Shown here in pieces: positions 33,930 to 42,957 of a stretch of 64,000 bases of DNA (position 1 is the stretch's first letter; each line of letters starts with the position of its first letter). The stretch comes from Streptomyces sp. RKAG293 (GTDB lineage Bacteria > Actinomycetota > Actinomycetes > Streptomycetales > Streptomycetaceae). Under the pieces are notes generated by a model. It did no database searches and was not told where the DNA came from. It was given only the letters and a program-made list of their open reading frames with translations. A program made the position numbers and the translations under genes. The stretch is from contig NZ_JAJOZB010000001.1 in assembly GCF_023701745.1 (NCBI RefSeq), forward strand, positions 2,052,501 to 2,116,500. Direction: 5' to 3'.

Positions 33930-35225
33930 TCAGCCGGTGATCGAGTCCAGTTGCTCGGCCGCGGGGCGCAGCGCCCACAGATCGCCGCCGGGCGGGGCCT
34001 GGAGCGAGGGCACCGCCGCGCGGGCCTTCGGGTCCCCGGCGTCGGCGGCGGCATGGACGATGTCGCTCGCCGCGTAGGCCCGGAAGTCCAGTTCCGGGTG
34101 CGGCCAGGGCGCCTTGCCGGTCGCGGCGGGCAGCAGGTAGTCGACCGCGGCGGAGAGCCGCTGCCCGGCCGGACCCCGGTAGGACCACAGGTTCACGCCG
34201 ACGTGCCGGCCGATCGCCGCGAGCCGGGTGAACGCCACCAGGTTGAAGGTGGAGTAGTGCCAGCTGCGGGTGCGGGAGATCTCGCCCGGCTGGCTGCCGT
34301 CGGCGGCGATCTGCGGGTCGATCCGCCCGGCCCCGGCCTTCAGCACCGTCTGCCGGGCCAGGTTGTCGTGACCGGTGGCGAGCTGGAGTGCGGCCAGCTG
34401 CATGTCGAAGAAGGTGCCGTGGTTGTTGGCGGCCGCCGCCTCCTCCTTGCCGAAGGCGCCGCCGAGCCAGCCGCGGAAGCCCTCGTACCAGGTGCGCATC
34501 CCGCCGCTGTCGCCCTTGGTCCAGCCGGGGGCTCCGGTGTCGAGGATCGCGGTCGCGTCGAGGACGCTGGTGAAGCCCTGGGAGAAGTCGATGATGCCGA
34601 TCGCCCGGCCGTCGTACTTGCACGGGATGATCTGCGCGTGGTCCAGGTTCGGGTTCATGCGGGTGGCCGGATCGGTGAACCAGGTGCGCAGGATCTCGGC
34701 CGCGTGCCGCGAGTAGGCCGGGTCGCCGGTGTAGTACCAGGCGAGGCTGAGGGTGTAGGCGGACGCGAACACCTCACCGCGCTCGTCGTGGTCGGTGAGT
34801 TCGTCAACTTCGGGATTCCGCTGCCCGTCCTTCTGGACGTACGGGCATCCCATCGGGTTGTCCGCCGTCCTGGGCTGGCTCGCCCACCAGTACGGGGCCT
34901 GGCTGAGGTAGTCGTGCTTGTCTCCACCGGGCGGCGTGCGGTCCTTGTCGGTGACGGTCCAGGGCCCCTGCCTCAGCCAGCCGTCGGCCTGCGTCCGCAG
35001 GTCGGCGACGGCCCGCCGCAGCGCGGGGTCGCCCTTCGCCAGGCGCGCCTTCGTCCGCCGCAGTTGCTCACCGTCCAGCACGACGGTCCGCGGTGCCTTC
35101 GGCGCGGCCCGGGTGTACGCCGGCGCGGGCGCCGCGGACGCCGGCGATGCCATGGGCACGAGCAGGGCGGCGAGCCCGGCCACGGTGGCGAGCAGCGCTC
35201 CCCGGCCCCAACGTCTTCCGCTCAT
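33930..35225 (-). CDS. Secreted alginate lyase family (PL5-like) protein
   Basis: Exported enzyme of the alginate lyase superfamily (alpha/alpha barrel), likely cleaving a uronate-containing polysaccharide by beta-elimination. The 431-residue protein has a Sec signal peptide (SGRRWGRGALLATVAGLAALLV, cleavage near ASA-AP) and the catalytic residues expected for the family: Asn-His in NNHGTFFDMQ and the Arg/Tyr in SRTRSWHYSTFNL. ATG 35225 has GGAG six bases upstream; ATG/TTG 35237 is an alternative. Whether alginate itself is the substrate cannot be told. Confidence 0.85.
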   Translation of the reverse strand: MSGRRWGRGALLATVAGLAALLVPMASPASAAPAPAYTRAAPKAPRTVVLDGEQLRRTKARLAKGDPALRRAVADLRTQADGWLRQGPWTVTDKDRTPPGGDKHDYLSQAPYWWASQPRTADNPMGCPYVQKDGQRNPEVDELTDHDERGEVFASAYTLSLAWYYTGDPAYSRHAAEILRTWFTDPATRMNPNLDHAQIIPCKYDGRAIGIIDFSQGFTSVLDATAILDTGAPGWTKGDSGGMRTWYEGFRGWLGGAFGKEEAAAANNHGTFFDMQLAALQLATGHDNLARQTVLKAGAGRIDPQIAADGSQPGEISRTRSWHYSTFNLVAFTRLAAIGRHVGVNLWSYRGPAGQRLSAAVDYLLPAATGKAPWPHPELDFRAYAASDIVHAAADAGDPKARAAVPSLQAPPGGDLWALRPAAEQLDSITG

Positions 35226-35275
35226 CAAAGACTCCAATCACATACATGAATTGTGTTCACGCTGACGACCGTGTG

Positions 35276-35304
35276 AGCGTAGGACAGCCCTTCTCGCTTG
35301 ACAA
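35276..35304 (-). promoter_or_regulatory. Promoter of the polysaccharide lyase gene
   Basis: On the minus strand TTGTCA (35304-35299) and TACGCT (35281-35276) are separated by 17 bp, a good sigma-70-type promoter about 50 bp before the lyase start. On the plus strand the same -35 site reads TTGACA, but no convincing -10 follows. Confidence 0.5.
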
Positions 35305-35351
35305 CGCCCCGCACACGATTCACGGATGAGAACAGAAGGGGGAGAAAAGCC

Positions 35352-35435
35352 ATGGATGACATCAATTACCGCGGAGGTCCACCGGGCGGGCACCAACCGC
35401 CGGGCGGAGGTTCCTCCACCCCGGGCTTACGCTAG
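35352..35435 (+). CDS. Short leader ORF with a TTA codon
   Basis: ATG 35352 preceded by GGGGGAG eight bases upstream opens a 27-codon frame: acidic start MDDINYRGG, then a Gly/Pro-rich stretch, ending Gly-Leu-Arg-stop with leucine encoded by TTA. The ribosome-binding site is stronger and better spaced than that of the glycosyltransferase 97 bp downstream. TTA codons are rare in Streptomyces and depend on the bldA tRNA. It may be a regulatory leader peptide or the stub of a former gene; no homologue is known to me. Confidence 0.4.
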   Translation: MDDINYRGGPPGGHQPPGGGSSTPGLR

Positions 35436-35532
35436 ATTGCCCTTCCTCGGCGCCGGAGTGCCCCACATCGCCGACCGGATCAGAACTCCCCCTCTCTTTG
35501 CTGCGGCCATTACCAAGGAGGCGACCGCGACC

Positions 35533-36990
35533 GTGCCCGAGAAATGGGTAAGCGTCATCATTCCGGTCTACAACGCCGTCGACTTTCTGGATGAATGTCT
35601 GGAATCCGTGGTCAACCAGACGATCGGAATCGACCGTATCGAGGTCGTGGCCGTCAATGACGGATCGACGGACGGCAGTGGTGAGCTGCTCGACAGCTGG
35701 GCCGCCCGGCATCCGGAGATCCGGGTTCTGCACCAGGAGAATTCGGGCGCTCCCGGCGGCCCGCGCAACCGCGCCATCGACGCCGCCACCGGAGAGTTCC
35801 TCTTCTTCGCCGATCCCGACGACTATCTGGGCACCGAGGCGCTCGAGCGTCTGGTCGGGGCGGCCCGCCGCGACGAATCCGATGTCGTGCTCGGACGTAT
35901 CCGCGGGGTCGGCAGGACCGCGGCCGCAGGACCGTTCAAGCAGAACGTCGAGCGGGGCGACATCTACAGCACCAAGGCGGTCTGGAGCCTGACCGCGCAC
36001 AAGCTGTTCCGCCGCTCGCTGGTGGCCGAGCACGGACTGCGCTTCGCGGAGGGTGTCCGGCTGGCCGAGGAGCAGATCTTCATCGTGCCCGCCTATTTCG
36101 CCGCCCGGGCGATCTCGGTGGTCGCGGACTACGACTGCTACTACCTGATGATGCGGGACGGATTCCCCCATCTCACCCAGCAGGGGCCCGATCCCGAGGT
36201 CTTCTACGCGGGCATCCGCAAGGTCCTGGAGACGGTGGTCGAGAAGACCGAACCGGGCGCCCGGCGCAACAGCCTGCTCCTGCGCTGGGGCCAGGTGGAG
36301 ATTCTCGGCAAGTTCGGCCGTAATTTCCCGCGTTGGCCGGAGGATCAGCAGAAGGCCTATGTGCGGCTGGCTTCCGAACTCCTCGAGGACTTCATCCCTG
36401 AGGAGGTCCTCGCCCCGCTCTCCCCGCTCCACCAGACCCGCGGCCAATTGCTCCGCGGCGGTCAGCTGGATGAACTCATCGCCCTCGCCCGGTTCGAGCA
36501 GTCCGATTGGGCGGACATCACCGAGATGGCCTGGCTGCCCGACAACCGGCGGTTCACGGCCACCCTGCGCACCCGGCTGCGGGCCGCCAGCCGCCCCGGG
36601 AAACTGGAACACCACTTCGTGCTCCAGCGGGTGGGCGACGGGCACGAGGTCGTCGTGCCCACCACGGATCCGGGCGGCGACGAGTCGGCGCTGACCTTCA
36701 GGACCGTCTTCGACGTCGCGCATCTCGGCACCGAGGTCCGGCGGCCCGGAGCCTGGAAAATACTGCTCCGGCTGAGTTACGGCGAGCGGTCCGAGGACTT
36801 CCCCGTCCGCTTCCCCGGAACGAGGCTCCCGGCGGGCGCGGGCGGCCGCCGGCGGTTCGTCTCCGGCCTCCGCCCGATGCTGGTCTGGCTCTCCCGCGAC
36901 CCGGAGAGCCAGGCGGAACTGATCGTCACCAACTGGCGCGGCCTCGCCGGAATGGTCAAGCGCAAGGTCCGCAAGCGGCTGTCCCGGTGA
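35533..36990 (+). CDS. Glycosyltransferase family 2 (CDP-glycerol/teichoic-acid-type)
   Basis: GT-A glycosyltransferase that likely elongates a cell-wall or capsular glycan. Residues 1-220 are the GT2 domain (VSVIIPVYNAVDFLDECLESV, VAVNDGSTDGS, NRAIDAATGEFLFFADPDDYL with the metal-binding DPD, and HKLFRRSLV); the rest (to 485) is helical then beta-rich, as in TarS/TagF-linked GT2 proteins. GTG 35533 (VPEKWVSV) was chosen at the domain start with AAGGAGG 12 bases upstream; the frame is open to 35326, leaving a longer form with ATG 35356 possible. No membrane segment. Confidence 0.88.
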   Translation: MPEKWVSVIIPVYNAVDFLDECLESVVNQTIGIDRIEVVAVNDGSTDGSGELLDSWAARHPEIRVLHQENSGAPGGPRNRAIDAATGEFLFFADPDDYLGTEALERLVGAARRDESDVVLGRIRGVGRTAAAGPFKQNVERGDIYSTKAVWSLTAHKLFRRSLVAEHGLRFAEGVRLAEEQIFIVPAYFAARAISVVADYDCYYLMMRDGFPHLTQQGPDPEVFYAGIRKVLETVVEKTEPGARRNSLLLRWGQVEILGKFGRNFPRWPEDQQKAYVRLASELLEDFIPEEVLAPLSPLHQTRGQLLRGGQLDELIALARFEQSDWADITEMAWLPDNRRFTATLRTRLRAASRPGKLEHHFVLQRVGDGHEVVVPTTDPGGDESALTFRTVFDVAHLGTEVRRPGAWKILLRLSYGERSEDFPVRFPGTRLPAGAGGRRRFVSGLRPMLVWLSRDPESQAELIVTNWRGLAGMVKRKVRKRLSR

Positions 36991-37028
36991 GGTCGCGGTG
37001 AGGTCCCGGTGAGGTCGCGGTGAGCTGG
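36985..37028. repeat. 11-bp tandem repeat across a stop codon
   Basis: Four head-to-tail units of CGGTGAGGTC(G/C) at 36985-36995, 36996-37006, 37007-37017 and a degenerate 37018-37028. The first unit contains the TGA stop of the glycosyltransferase gene. The repeat fills the gap before the convergent regulator gene. Confidence 0.85.
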
Positions 37029-37041
37029 AGCGCCGTAGCGG

Positions 37042-37920
37042 TCAGCCGAGGCCGCTCGGCGTGAGGTCCTGCAGCCCGACCACGCGCAGCAGCCGCAGCC
37101 GCTCGTAGGAGTCGGTGCCCGGCCGCGCCGAGTAGACGATCAGCCGCTGGTCGTGCTCGGTGCTCAGCAGCACCTCGCAGTCCAGCTCCAGCAACCCCAC
37201 CACGGGATGCTGGAACCGCTTGGACGAGGAGCGCCGGACGGCCACCTCGTGGGCTTCCCACAGCCGCGCGAACTCAGCGCTGGAGGCGCGCAGTTCCGCC
37301 ACCAGGGCGGCCGGCCGGGGGTCGTCGGGCCGGGCCGCGAGCACCGCCCGCAGATTCGCCACCTGGCCGCGCGCGAGCCCGTCCCGGTCCTCGGCCGGGA
37401 ACAGCTCGCGCGCCGCGGGGTCGGTGAACATCCGGCGGACGATGTTGCGCTGCCCCGGCGGGCCGGAGAACACATCGCCGACCAGCGCGGCGGCCAGCGC
37501 GTTCTGCGCCAGTACGTCGCCGAAGTCGCTCATCACCTGCGCCGGGGTGTCGTGCAGGCGGTCCAGGATCAGCAGCAGCGCGGGCCTGACATGGGCGGCG
37601 CCCTCGCGGTCGTACGCCGGGTCGCCCCGCCGGTGGGCGGGCGAGGGCTCCTCCCCCGCCAGATGGAACAGATGGTCGCGCTCGTCCTCCGTCAGCCGCA
37701 GCGCGCGGGCCAGCGCGGCCAGCATCTGCCGGGACGGCCGCGGGCCGCGGGCCTGCTCCAGGCGCGCGTAGTAGTCGGCGGACATCCCCGCCAGCTGCGC
37801 CACCTCCTCGCGGCGCAGCCCCGGGGTACGGCGGCGGGCGCCCCCGGTGAGGCCCACGTCCGCGGGGCTGAGGCGCGCGCGGCTGCGGCGCAGGAAGTCG
37901 GCGAGTTCGGTTCTGTCCAC
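37042..37920 (-). CDS. XRE-family regulator with MmyB-like ligand domain
   Basis: DNA-binding regulator of the class commonly paired with short-chain dehydrogenases or epimerases in Streptomyces. The 292-residue protein has an HTH_31 domain (FLRRSRARLSPADVGL, TPGLRREEVAQLAGMSADYYARLEQARG, about 8-70) and a C-terminal MmyB-like, PAS-related domain with FGDVLAQNALAAALVGDVF and HPVVGLLELDCEVL. GTG 37920 is the start (GGAGGG directly upstream, close spacing). Divergent from the epimerase gene at 38075. Confidence 0.9.
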   Translation of the reverse strand: MDRTELADFLRRSRARLSPADVGLTGGARRRTPGLRREEVAQLAGMSADYYARLEQARGPRPSRQMLAALARALRLTEDERDHLFHLAGEEPSPAHRRGDPAYDREGAAHVRPALLLILDRLHDTPAQVMSDFGDVLAQNALAAALVGDVFSGPPGQRNIVRRMFTDPAARELFPAEDRDGLARGQVANLRAVLAARPDDPRPAALVAELRASSAEFARLWEAHEVAVRRSSSKRFQHPVVGLLELDCEVLLSTEHDQRLIVYSARPGTDSYERLRLLRVVGLQDLTPSGLG

Positions 37921-38074
37921 CCCTCCAGCATGCGGCCGCGGCCGGACGGTATCCAGGGACTGCTGATCCCCGGATCGACGGGTCTCTCCCGCCGCACGGC
38001 GTTCCGCCGCACGCTGGGGCACGGCGGGCACGATCCGCCGGCACGGCCGACACGGCAGATGCGAGGAGCGGGAC

Positions 38075-38938
38075 ATGCTGACTCTGGTGACGGGTGCGAC
38101 GGGCGAGGTCGGACGGCGGTTCGTCCCCCGGCTGCTGGCGCGGACAGCGCCCGGCGACGCCGTCCGGGTGCTGGTACGGGACGAGGAGCGCGGCGCACCC
38201 GCCGCCGCGCTCGGGGCGCAGGTCGCGGTCGGCGAGCTGCGGGACCCGGAGGCGGTGCGCAAGGCGCTGGCCGGGGTGGACACGGTGCTGAACATCGCGG
38301 CGGCCTTCCGCGGTGTGCCGGACGAGGAGGCCTGGGCGGTCAACCGTGACGCCGCCCTGGAGCTGGGCCGGGGCGCCGTCGAGGCGGGCGCCGGCCGCTT
38401 CGTCCAGGTCAGCACGAACCTGGTGTACGGCGCGGGGCGCGGCCGCCCCGCGGTGGAGGACGACGAGCCGCTGCCCGGCTCCCCGATGTGGGGCGCCTAC
38501 CCCGCCTCGAAGTCCGAGGCGGAGCGCGGTCTGCTGGCGCTGCACCGCGAGCACGGTCTCGATGTGCGGATCGGCCGGCTCGCCTTCGTCTACGGGGAGG
38601 GCGACCCGCATCTGGCGCAGTCCCTGCGGTGGGCGGGCGGCTGGGCCGGGCACCGGCGGCTGACGATGGTGCACCACGCCGATGTCGCCCAGGGGCTGCT
38701 GCGGCTGCTGCGCGCGCCGGGAGCGGCGGGGCGGGTCTACAACATCGCCGACGACGCCCCGGTGTCCGCGGTCGAGCTGCACCAGCTCAACGGGGTGGAG
38801 CTGCCCGCCGGCATGGCGGGCCGGCCGCTGGACGACCCGTGGGAGGGCGTGGTGTCGACCGCCCGCATCCGCGACGAGCTGGGGTTCGGCCCCCGCTACC
38901 CCTCGGTGTGGACCGCGTGGGACGCGGGCGCGCTGTGA
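38075..38938 (+). CDS. NAD(P)-dependent epimerase/dehydratase
   Basis: Extended short-chain dehydrogenase of the nucleotide-sugar-epimerase type; substrate unknown. The 287-residue protein has the Rossmann glycine motif TGATGEVGRR at about 6-15, VDTVLNIAAAF, FVQVSTNLVYG, the catalytic Tyr-Lys as YPASK, and the family's HHADVAQGLLRLL segment. Divergent from the MmyB-type regulator, which probably controls it (inference from the usual pairing). Confidence 0.9.
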   Translation: MLTLVTGATGEVGRRFVPRLLARTAPGDAVRVLVRDEERGAPAAALGAQVAVGELRDPEAVRKALAGVDTVLNIAAAFRGVPDEEAWAVNRDAALELGRGAVEAGAGRFVQVSTNLVYGAGRGRPAVEDDEPLPGSPMWGAYPASKSEAERGLLALHREHGLDVRIGRLAFVYGEGDPHLAQSLRWAGGWAGHRRLTMVHHADVAQGLLRLLRAPGAAGRVYNIADDAPVSAVELHQLNGVELPAGMAGRPLDDPWEGVVSTARIRDELGFGPRYPSVWTAWDAGAL

Positions 38939-39020
38939 CCCGGCGGTCCGGCATCACCCGTTTCAGGGACGCACCGGCGCGCGGCCGTGCCCGGTGCCCG
39001 CCGGCTGGGACGCTGGGCAC

Positions 39021-39713
39021 ATGACGACGGTGCGGCGGACGGTCCCCGGTGACGTGGACGAAGTGGTGGCGCGGATGCGCGCGCTGGATGCCGCGCTCCC
39101 GCCGCACGACGGCGTCGCGGTGTTCAACCGGGTCTATCTCTCCGTCACCGAGGAGATGCGGCGGCTGATGTCCGCGGGGGTCTTCGACGACCCGCACGCC
39201 GCCGCCGAGTTGGACGTCCGCTTCGCCGGCCGCTATCTGGCGGCGGTCGGCGCGGTGTCCTCCCGGCGCCGGGCCCCCGCCTGCTGGCGTCCGCTGCTGC
39301 AGCTGCGCGGGCACCGCGGGGTGCGGCCGCTGCAGTTCGCACTCGCCGGGATCAACGCGCACATCGGCCATGACCTGGCGCTCGCGCTGGTCGACACCTG
39401 CCGGGCCCTGGACCGTGAACCCCTCGCGATGGAACGGGACTTCGAGCGGATCGGCGATGTGCTGGTGGCCATCGAGGAGCGGGTCCGCGAGGACCTCATG
39501 CCGGGGCCCGACCTGCTGGACGTCGCCGACCCGCTGACCCATCTGGTCGGCTCCTGGAGCCTGGAACGGGCGCGGGACGCGGCCTGGGCCGCGTCCCGCC
39601 TGCTCTGGTCCTTGCGGCACACCGGTGAGATGTACCGGGAGTGCGTGGACCGGCTCGACGCGGGCGTGGGGCTCGTCGGCCGGTTCCTGCTCACTCCGCT
39701 GGCCGGCCGGTGA
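39021..39713 (+). CDS. DUF5995 family protein
   Basis: A 230-residue, mostly helical cytoplasmic protein that I recognise as DUF5995-like from DEVVARMRALDAALPPHDGVAVFNRVYLSVTE, RPLQFALAGINAHIGHDLALALV and PLTHLVGSWSLERARDAAWAASRLLW. The conserved His residues (INAHIGHD) hint at metal binding, but no function is established. It follows the epimerase gene on the same strand after 82 bp and ends 25 bp from the convergent phospholipase gene. Confidence 0.78.
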   Translation: MTTVRRTVPGDVDEVVARMRALDAALPPHDGVAVFNRVYLSVTEEMRRLMSAGVFDDPHAAAELDVRFAGRYLAAVGAVSSRRRAPACWRPLLQLRGHRGVRPLQFALAGINAHIGHDLALALVDTCRALDREPLAMERDFERIGDVLVAIEERVREDLMPGPDLLDVADPLTHLVGSWSLERARDAAWAASRLLWSLRHTGEMYRECVDRLDAGVGLVGRFLLTPLAGR

Positions 39714-39738
39714 CCCGGGACCGGGGCGGGACCGGGGG

Positions 39739-40197
39739 TCAGCCGAACTGCTTGACGGCCTGGTAGTACGTCCAGGCGAGGCTGTTGCAGGCGGCCTTCG
39801 TCACGACGTTGTAGCCGTGCGAACCGCAGACCCGCTTGAGGTCCTCGTACAGCATGCTGTCCAGCCGGGGCTTGTTGGCGCTGAACTGTCCGGCCGCCTT
39901 GTAGTTGCGGTAGCCGAAGTCGTGGTGGGCGCACCCCAGGTTGAACGGGAAGCCCAGCGGGTTGTCGGGCGACGACGAGCAGTAGTCCGTGGACCAGTCG
40001 AAGCCGTAGGCGGACCAGGCACCCTGGTTGTTGCGTGCCGAGATGAAGGCGTTGTAACTGGAGGCGCTGGTCTGGGTCCAGCTGGACAGGACCTGGGGTT
40101 TGTCGGCGGGTGCCGCGGACGCCGGAACTGCGGCGCCGGCGACGGCGATCAGGGCGGCGGCCGGAAGGGCCAGGACTACGGGCAGGCGACGGCTCAT
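39739..40197 (-). CDS. Secreted prokaryotic phospholipase A2
   Basis: Exported calcium-dependent phospholipase A2 of the Streptomyces violaceoruber type. The 152-residue precursor has a Sec signal (MSRRLPVVLALPAAALIAVAG, cleavage near ASA-AP). The mature ~120-residue protein shows the calcium-loop and active-site segments DWSTDYCSSSPDNPLGF and CAHHDFGYRNYK with the catalytic His-Asp pair, and four cysteines enough for two disulfides. Usual family length. Confidence 0.93.
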   Translation of the reverse strand: MSRRLPVVLALPAAALIAVAGAAVPASAAPADKPQVLSSWTQTSASSYNAFISARNNQGAWSAYGFDWSTDYCSSSPDNPLGFPFNLGCAHHDFGYRNYKAAGQFSANKPRLDSMLYEDLKRVCGSHGYNVVTKAACNSLAWTYYQAVKQFG

Positions 40198-40349
40198 GCG
40201 CTACCTCCGGGATCCGGCGGCCCGCGTGGGGCGGGCCGCTTACTCGGAGGATTGCACCGCGAGCGGCTGGCGTCCCGCTATACGTCTCCTTAAGCCCCGG
40301 TCACGTTACGACGTCAACCCGGCTGGCCGCACGGGGTGCCCGGCGGCGC

Positions 40350-42053
40350 TCAGTCCTCGTCGAGGAAGACCGGCGCGATGTCCTCGTACACGTCGCCAGG
40401 ACCGGGGTTGGTCGCGTCGGTGCCGCCGCCGAAGTGGTGCATGACGCCCCACACCGCGTTGAGCGCCGTCTGGACCGCGCCCTCGGCCCAGCCCGCCGTC
40501 CAGGAGATGTCGTCGCCCGCGAGGAAGATGCCGCGCTTGTCCTGCGGCAGCGCGTCCTGCATGAAGTGGGTGAACAGCCGCCGCTGGTAGCGGTAGTGAC
40601 CCGGCAGGTTCGCCTTGAAGGCGCCCATGAAGTAGGGCTCGTTCTCCCACGACACGGTCACCGGGTTGCCGATGATGTGCGAGCGGATGTCGACCTTGGG
40701 GTAGATCTCACCGAGCGAGGTCAGCATGACCTCCATGCGCTCGTTGGCGCTCAGCGGGAGCCACTTGAGGCTGTCGTCGCACCAGGTGTACGACAGGCAG
40801 ATGGTCGCCGGCCGGTCCGGGCCGTCGTCGAGCAGGTACGTGCCGCGGGTCATCCGGTCGGTGAGCGTCATGCTCATCACGTCACGGCCGGTCTGCTCGT
40901 CCTTGTCCAGCCAGAACGGCCGGTCGACCGGCACGAAGAGCTTGGACGACTCCATGTAGTGGGTGCGCTCGATCGCCGTCCAGTGGTCGATCGGGAAGAG
41001 CGAGTCATCGCAGGCGATCTTGGACAGCAGCATCCAGGACTGCGCGGTGAAGACCGCCGCCGGGTACGTCCGGATGTCGCCCGCCGCGTCGGTGACCGTG
41101 ATCCGGTTGCCCGCGGTGCGGTGCAGCCGGGTGACCGCCGGGCGCGGTGTGCCGCCGTGCAGCGACGACAGCGACGTGCCGCGCTCCCAGTGGATGAGCT
41201 TGTCCGGCTCGCGGTCCCACAGCCGCAGCGGCAGCTGCTGACTGCCGCCGACGATGCCGTGGTGGTCGTCGTCGGCGCCGGTGTAGACGACCCGCAGGAT
41301 CTCCAGGATGGAGTTGGGGAAGTCGGTGTCCCAGCCGCCGGTGCCGAAGCCGACCTGGCCGAATATCTCCCGGTGCCGGAAGGACTTGAAGGCCGGGGAG
41401 TCGCAGAGGAACCCGTAGAACGTCTGGTTGTCGAGCTTCTCGACCAGCGCGGACCAGATCTCGCGGATGACGGGGACGTCGCGCTCGCGCAGGGCGCGCT
41501 GCATCGCGGAGAAGTCCGCGCCGTCCTCCAGGCACGCGTTCCAGGCGTGCATCACCTGGTGGTAGACCTCGGGCAGGTCGTCGACGGACGTGGCGTAGTG
41601 CGACTCGCCCTTGAGGTCGACGACGGTGGAGGGGGTGCCGGGCGACAGCGGGTTGGGGAACGGCCGGGTCTGCAGGCCCACCAGGTCCACGTAGTACTGG
41701 AAGGCGGTGGACGACGGCGGGAAGCGCATCGCGCCCATCTCCGCGGTCAGGTCGGCGTCGCAGCCCTCGAAGCCGACGGTGCGCAGCCGGCCGCCGATCC
41801 GGTCCGCCTCGTAGACGACGGGCTTGAGGCCCATCTTCATCAGCTCGTAGGCCGTGATGATGCCGGAGAGCCCGCCGCCGATGACCGCGACCTCGGTGCC
41901 GTGCTCGGTCGCCGGTACGGCGCCGAGCCCGGCCGGGCTCGCCAGGTAGTCGTCGTAGGCGTAGGGGAAGTCCGGCCCGAACATCGTGATCGGGGGCTCG
42001 GCCTGCGCCTGGACGTGCTGCTCGTCATGGACCGCGGTGGGCACGGACGTCAT
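40350..42053 (-). CDS. Flavin monoamine oxidase / amino acid 2-monooxygenase-like
   Basis: FAD enzyme of the amine-oxidase fold, closest in look to tryptophan or phenylalanine 2-monooxygenases and L-amino acid oxidases. The 567-residue protein has EVAVIGGGLSGIITAYELMKMGL (dinucleotide fold, about 53-75), GGRLRTVGFE, the substrate-site AEMGAMRFP, and the C-terminal FAD motif GIFLAGDDISWTAGWAEGAVQTALNAVWG. It lies 40 bp after the nitrilase-family gene on the same strand. Monooxygenases of this type decarboxylate an amino acid to an amide that an amidase then hydrolyses, which the neighbour could do; oxidase activity is the alternative. Confidence 0.85.
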   Translation of the reverse strand: MTSVPTAVHDEQHVQAQAEPPITMFGPDFPYAYDDYLASPAGLGAVPATEHGTEVAVIGGGLSGIITAYELMKMGLKPVVYEADRIGGRLRTVGFEGCDADLTAEMGAMRFPPSSTAFQYYVDLVGLQTRPFPNPLSPGTPSTVVDLKGESHYATSVDDLPEVYHQVMHAWNACLEDGADFSAMQRALRERDVPVIREIWSALVEKLDNQTFYGFLCDSPAFKSFRHREIFGQVGFGTGGWDTDFPNSILEILRVVYTGADDDHHGIVGGSQQLPLRLWDREPDKLIHWERGTSLSSLHGGTPRPAVTRLHRTAGNRITVTDAAGDIRTYPAAVFTAQSWMLLSKIACDDSLFPIDHWTAIERTHYMESSKLFVPVDRPFWLDKDEQTGRDVMSMTLTDRMTRGTYLLDDGPDRPATICLSYTWCDDSLKWLPLSANERMEVMLTSLGEIYPKVDIRSHIIGNPVTVSWENEPYFMGAFKANLPGHYRYQRRLFTHFMQDALPQDKRGIFLAGDDISWTAGWAEGAVQTALNAVWGVMHHFGGGTDATNPGPGDVYEDIAPVFLDED

Positions 42054-42093
42054 CGGGGGGTGTCTCCTCGCGAAAAAAGGGGTCAGACGAACG

Positions 42094-42894
42094 TCAGACG
42101 AGCGTGCCGTACAACTCGGGCCGCCGGTCGGGCAGATACGGGGTCTCGTCCCGCGCGGCCCGCAGCAGCTCCGGGTCGGCGTCGGCGATCACCAGCTCCT
42201 CGCCGGTGCCGGCCCGGGCGCGGACGGTGCCGTCGGGCCCGGCCAGACAGCTGAGCCCGGTGAAGTGGAACTCGCCCTCGGCGCCGCAGCGGTTGGCGTA
42301 GGCCAGATGCAGCTGGCTTTCGTACGCGCGGGCCGGGACGAGGGTCTGTGCGACGAACTCGTACGGGCGCATCAGCGCCGTGGGGACGACGAGCAGGTCG
42401 GTGCCCGCGAGGGCATGGGCCCGGACGTTCTCCGGGAATTCGACGTCGTAGCAGATCAGCAGCCCGATCCGGGTGCCGTCGAGGTCAGCCTGGACCACGG
42501 CGGTGTCGCCGGGGGTGAAGTGCTCGCGCTCGAAGCCGCCGAACAGATGGGTCTTGCGGTAGTTCGCCAGCGCGGTGCCGTCCGGGCCGATGAGCTGCGC
42601 GGCGTTGTAGACCGCGGTGCCCGCCCGCTCGGGATAGCCGTACACGATCGCGATGCCGTGCTCGGCGGCGATCTCCGCGACGCGCAGCGCGCCGGGACCG
42701 TCGGCGGGCTCGGCCAGCCCGGGTATCCGGTCACCGAGCGCGTACCCGGTCAGGTACATCTCGGAGGTGGCGAGCAGCCGGGCGCCGGAGGCCGCCGCCC
42801 GCCGGGCGGCGCGGTCCAGCGCGGCCAGGGCGGCGCCGGTGGAATCCGGAACGCCGCCGGGGCCCTGGTACAGCGCGATGCGCAGCGGCGGCAT
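42094..42894 (-). CDS. Carbon-nitrogen hydrolase (nitrilase superfamily amidase)
   Basis: Cytoplasmic amidase of the nitrilase superfamily. The 266-residue protein shows the Glu-Lys-Cys triad: Glu in TSEMYLTGY, Lys in YRKTHLFGGFERE, Cys in GLLICYDVEFPE. ATG 42894 (MPPLRIALYQG) matches the family start; the frame upstream to 42984 runs into the TTGCGC-box region. First gene of a two-gene unit with the flavin enzyme; probable role is hydrolysis of the amide made by that enzyme (inference). Confidence 0.9.
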   Translation of the reverse strand: MPPLRIALYQGPGGVPDSTGAALAALDRAARRAAASGARLLATSEMYLTGYALGDRIPGLAEPADGPGALRVAEIAAEHGIAIVYGYPERAGTAVYNAAQLIGPDGTALANYRKTHLFGGFEREHFTPGDTAVVQADLDGTRIGLLICYDVEFPENVRAHALAGTDLLVVPTALMRPYEFVAQTLVPARAYESQLHLAYANRCGAEGEFHFTGLSCLAGPDGTVRARAGTGEELVIADADPELLRAARDETPYLPDRRPELYGTLV

Positions 42895-42957
42895 GGATCC
42901 TCTTCGTCGCTCGATGGTCTGTTCGGGGTCTCCTAGACGGTACGTTTCCGGCCACCC

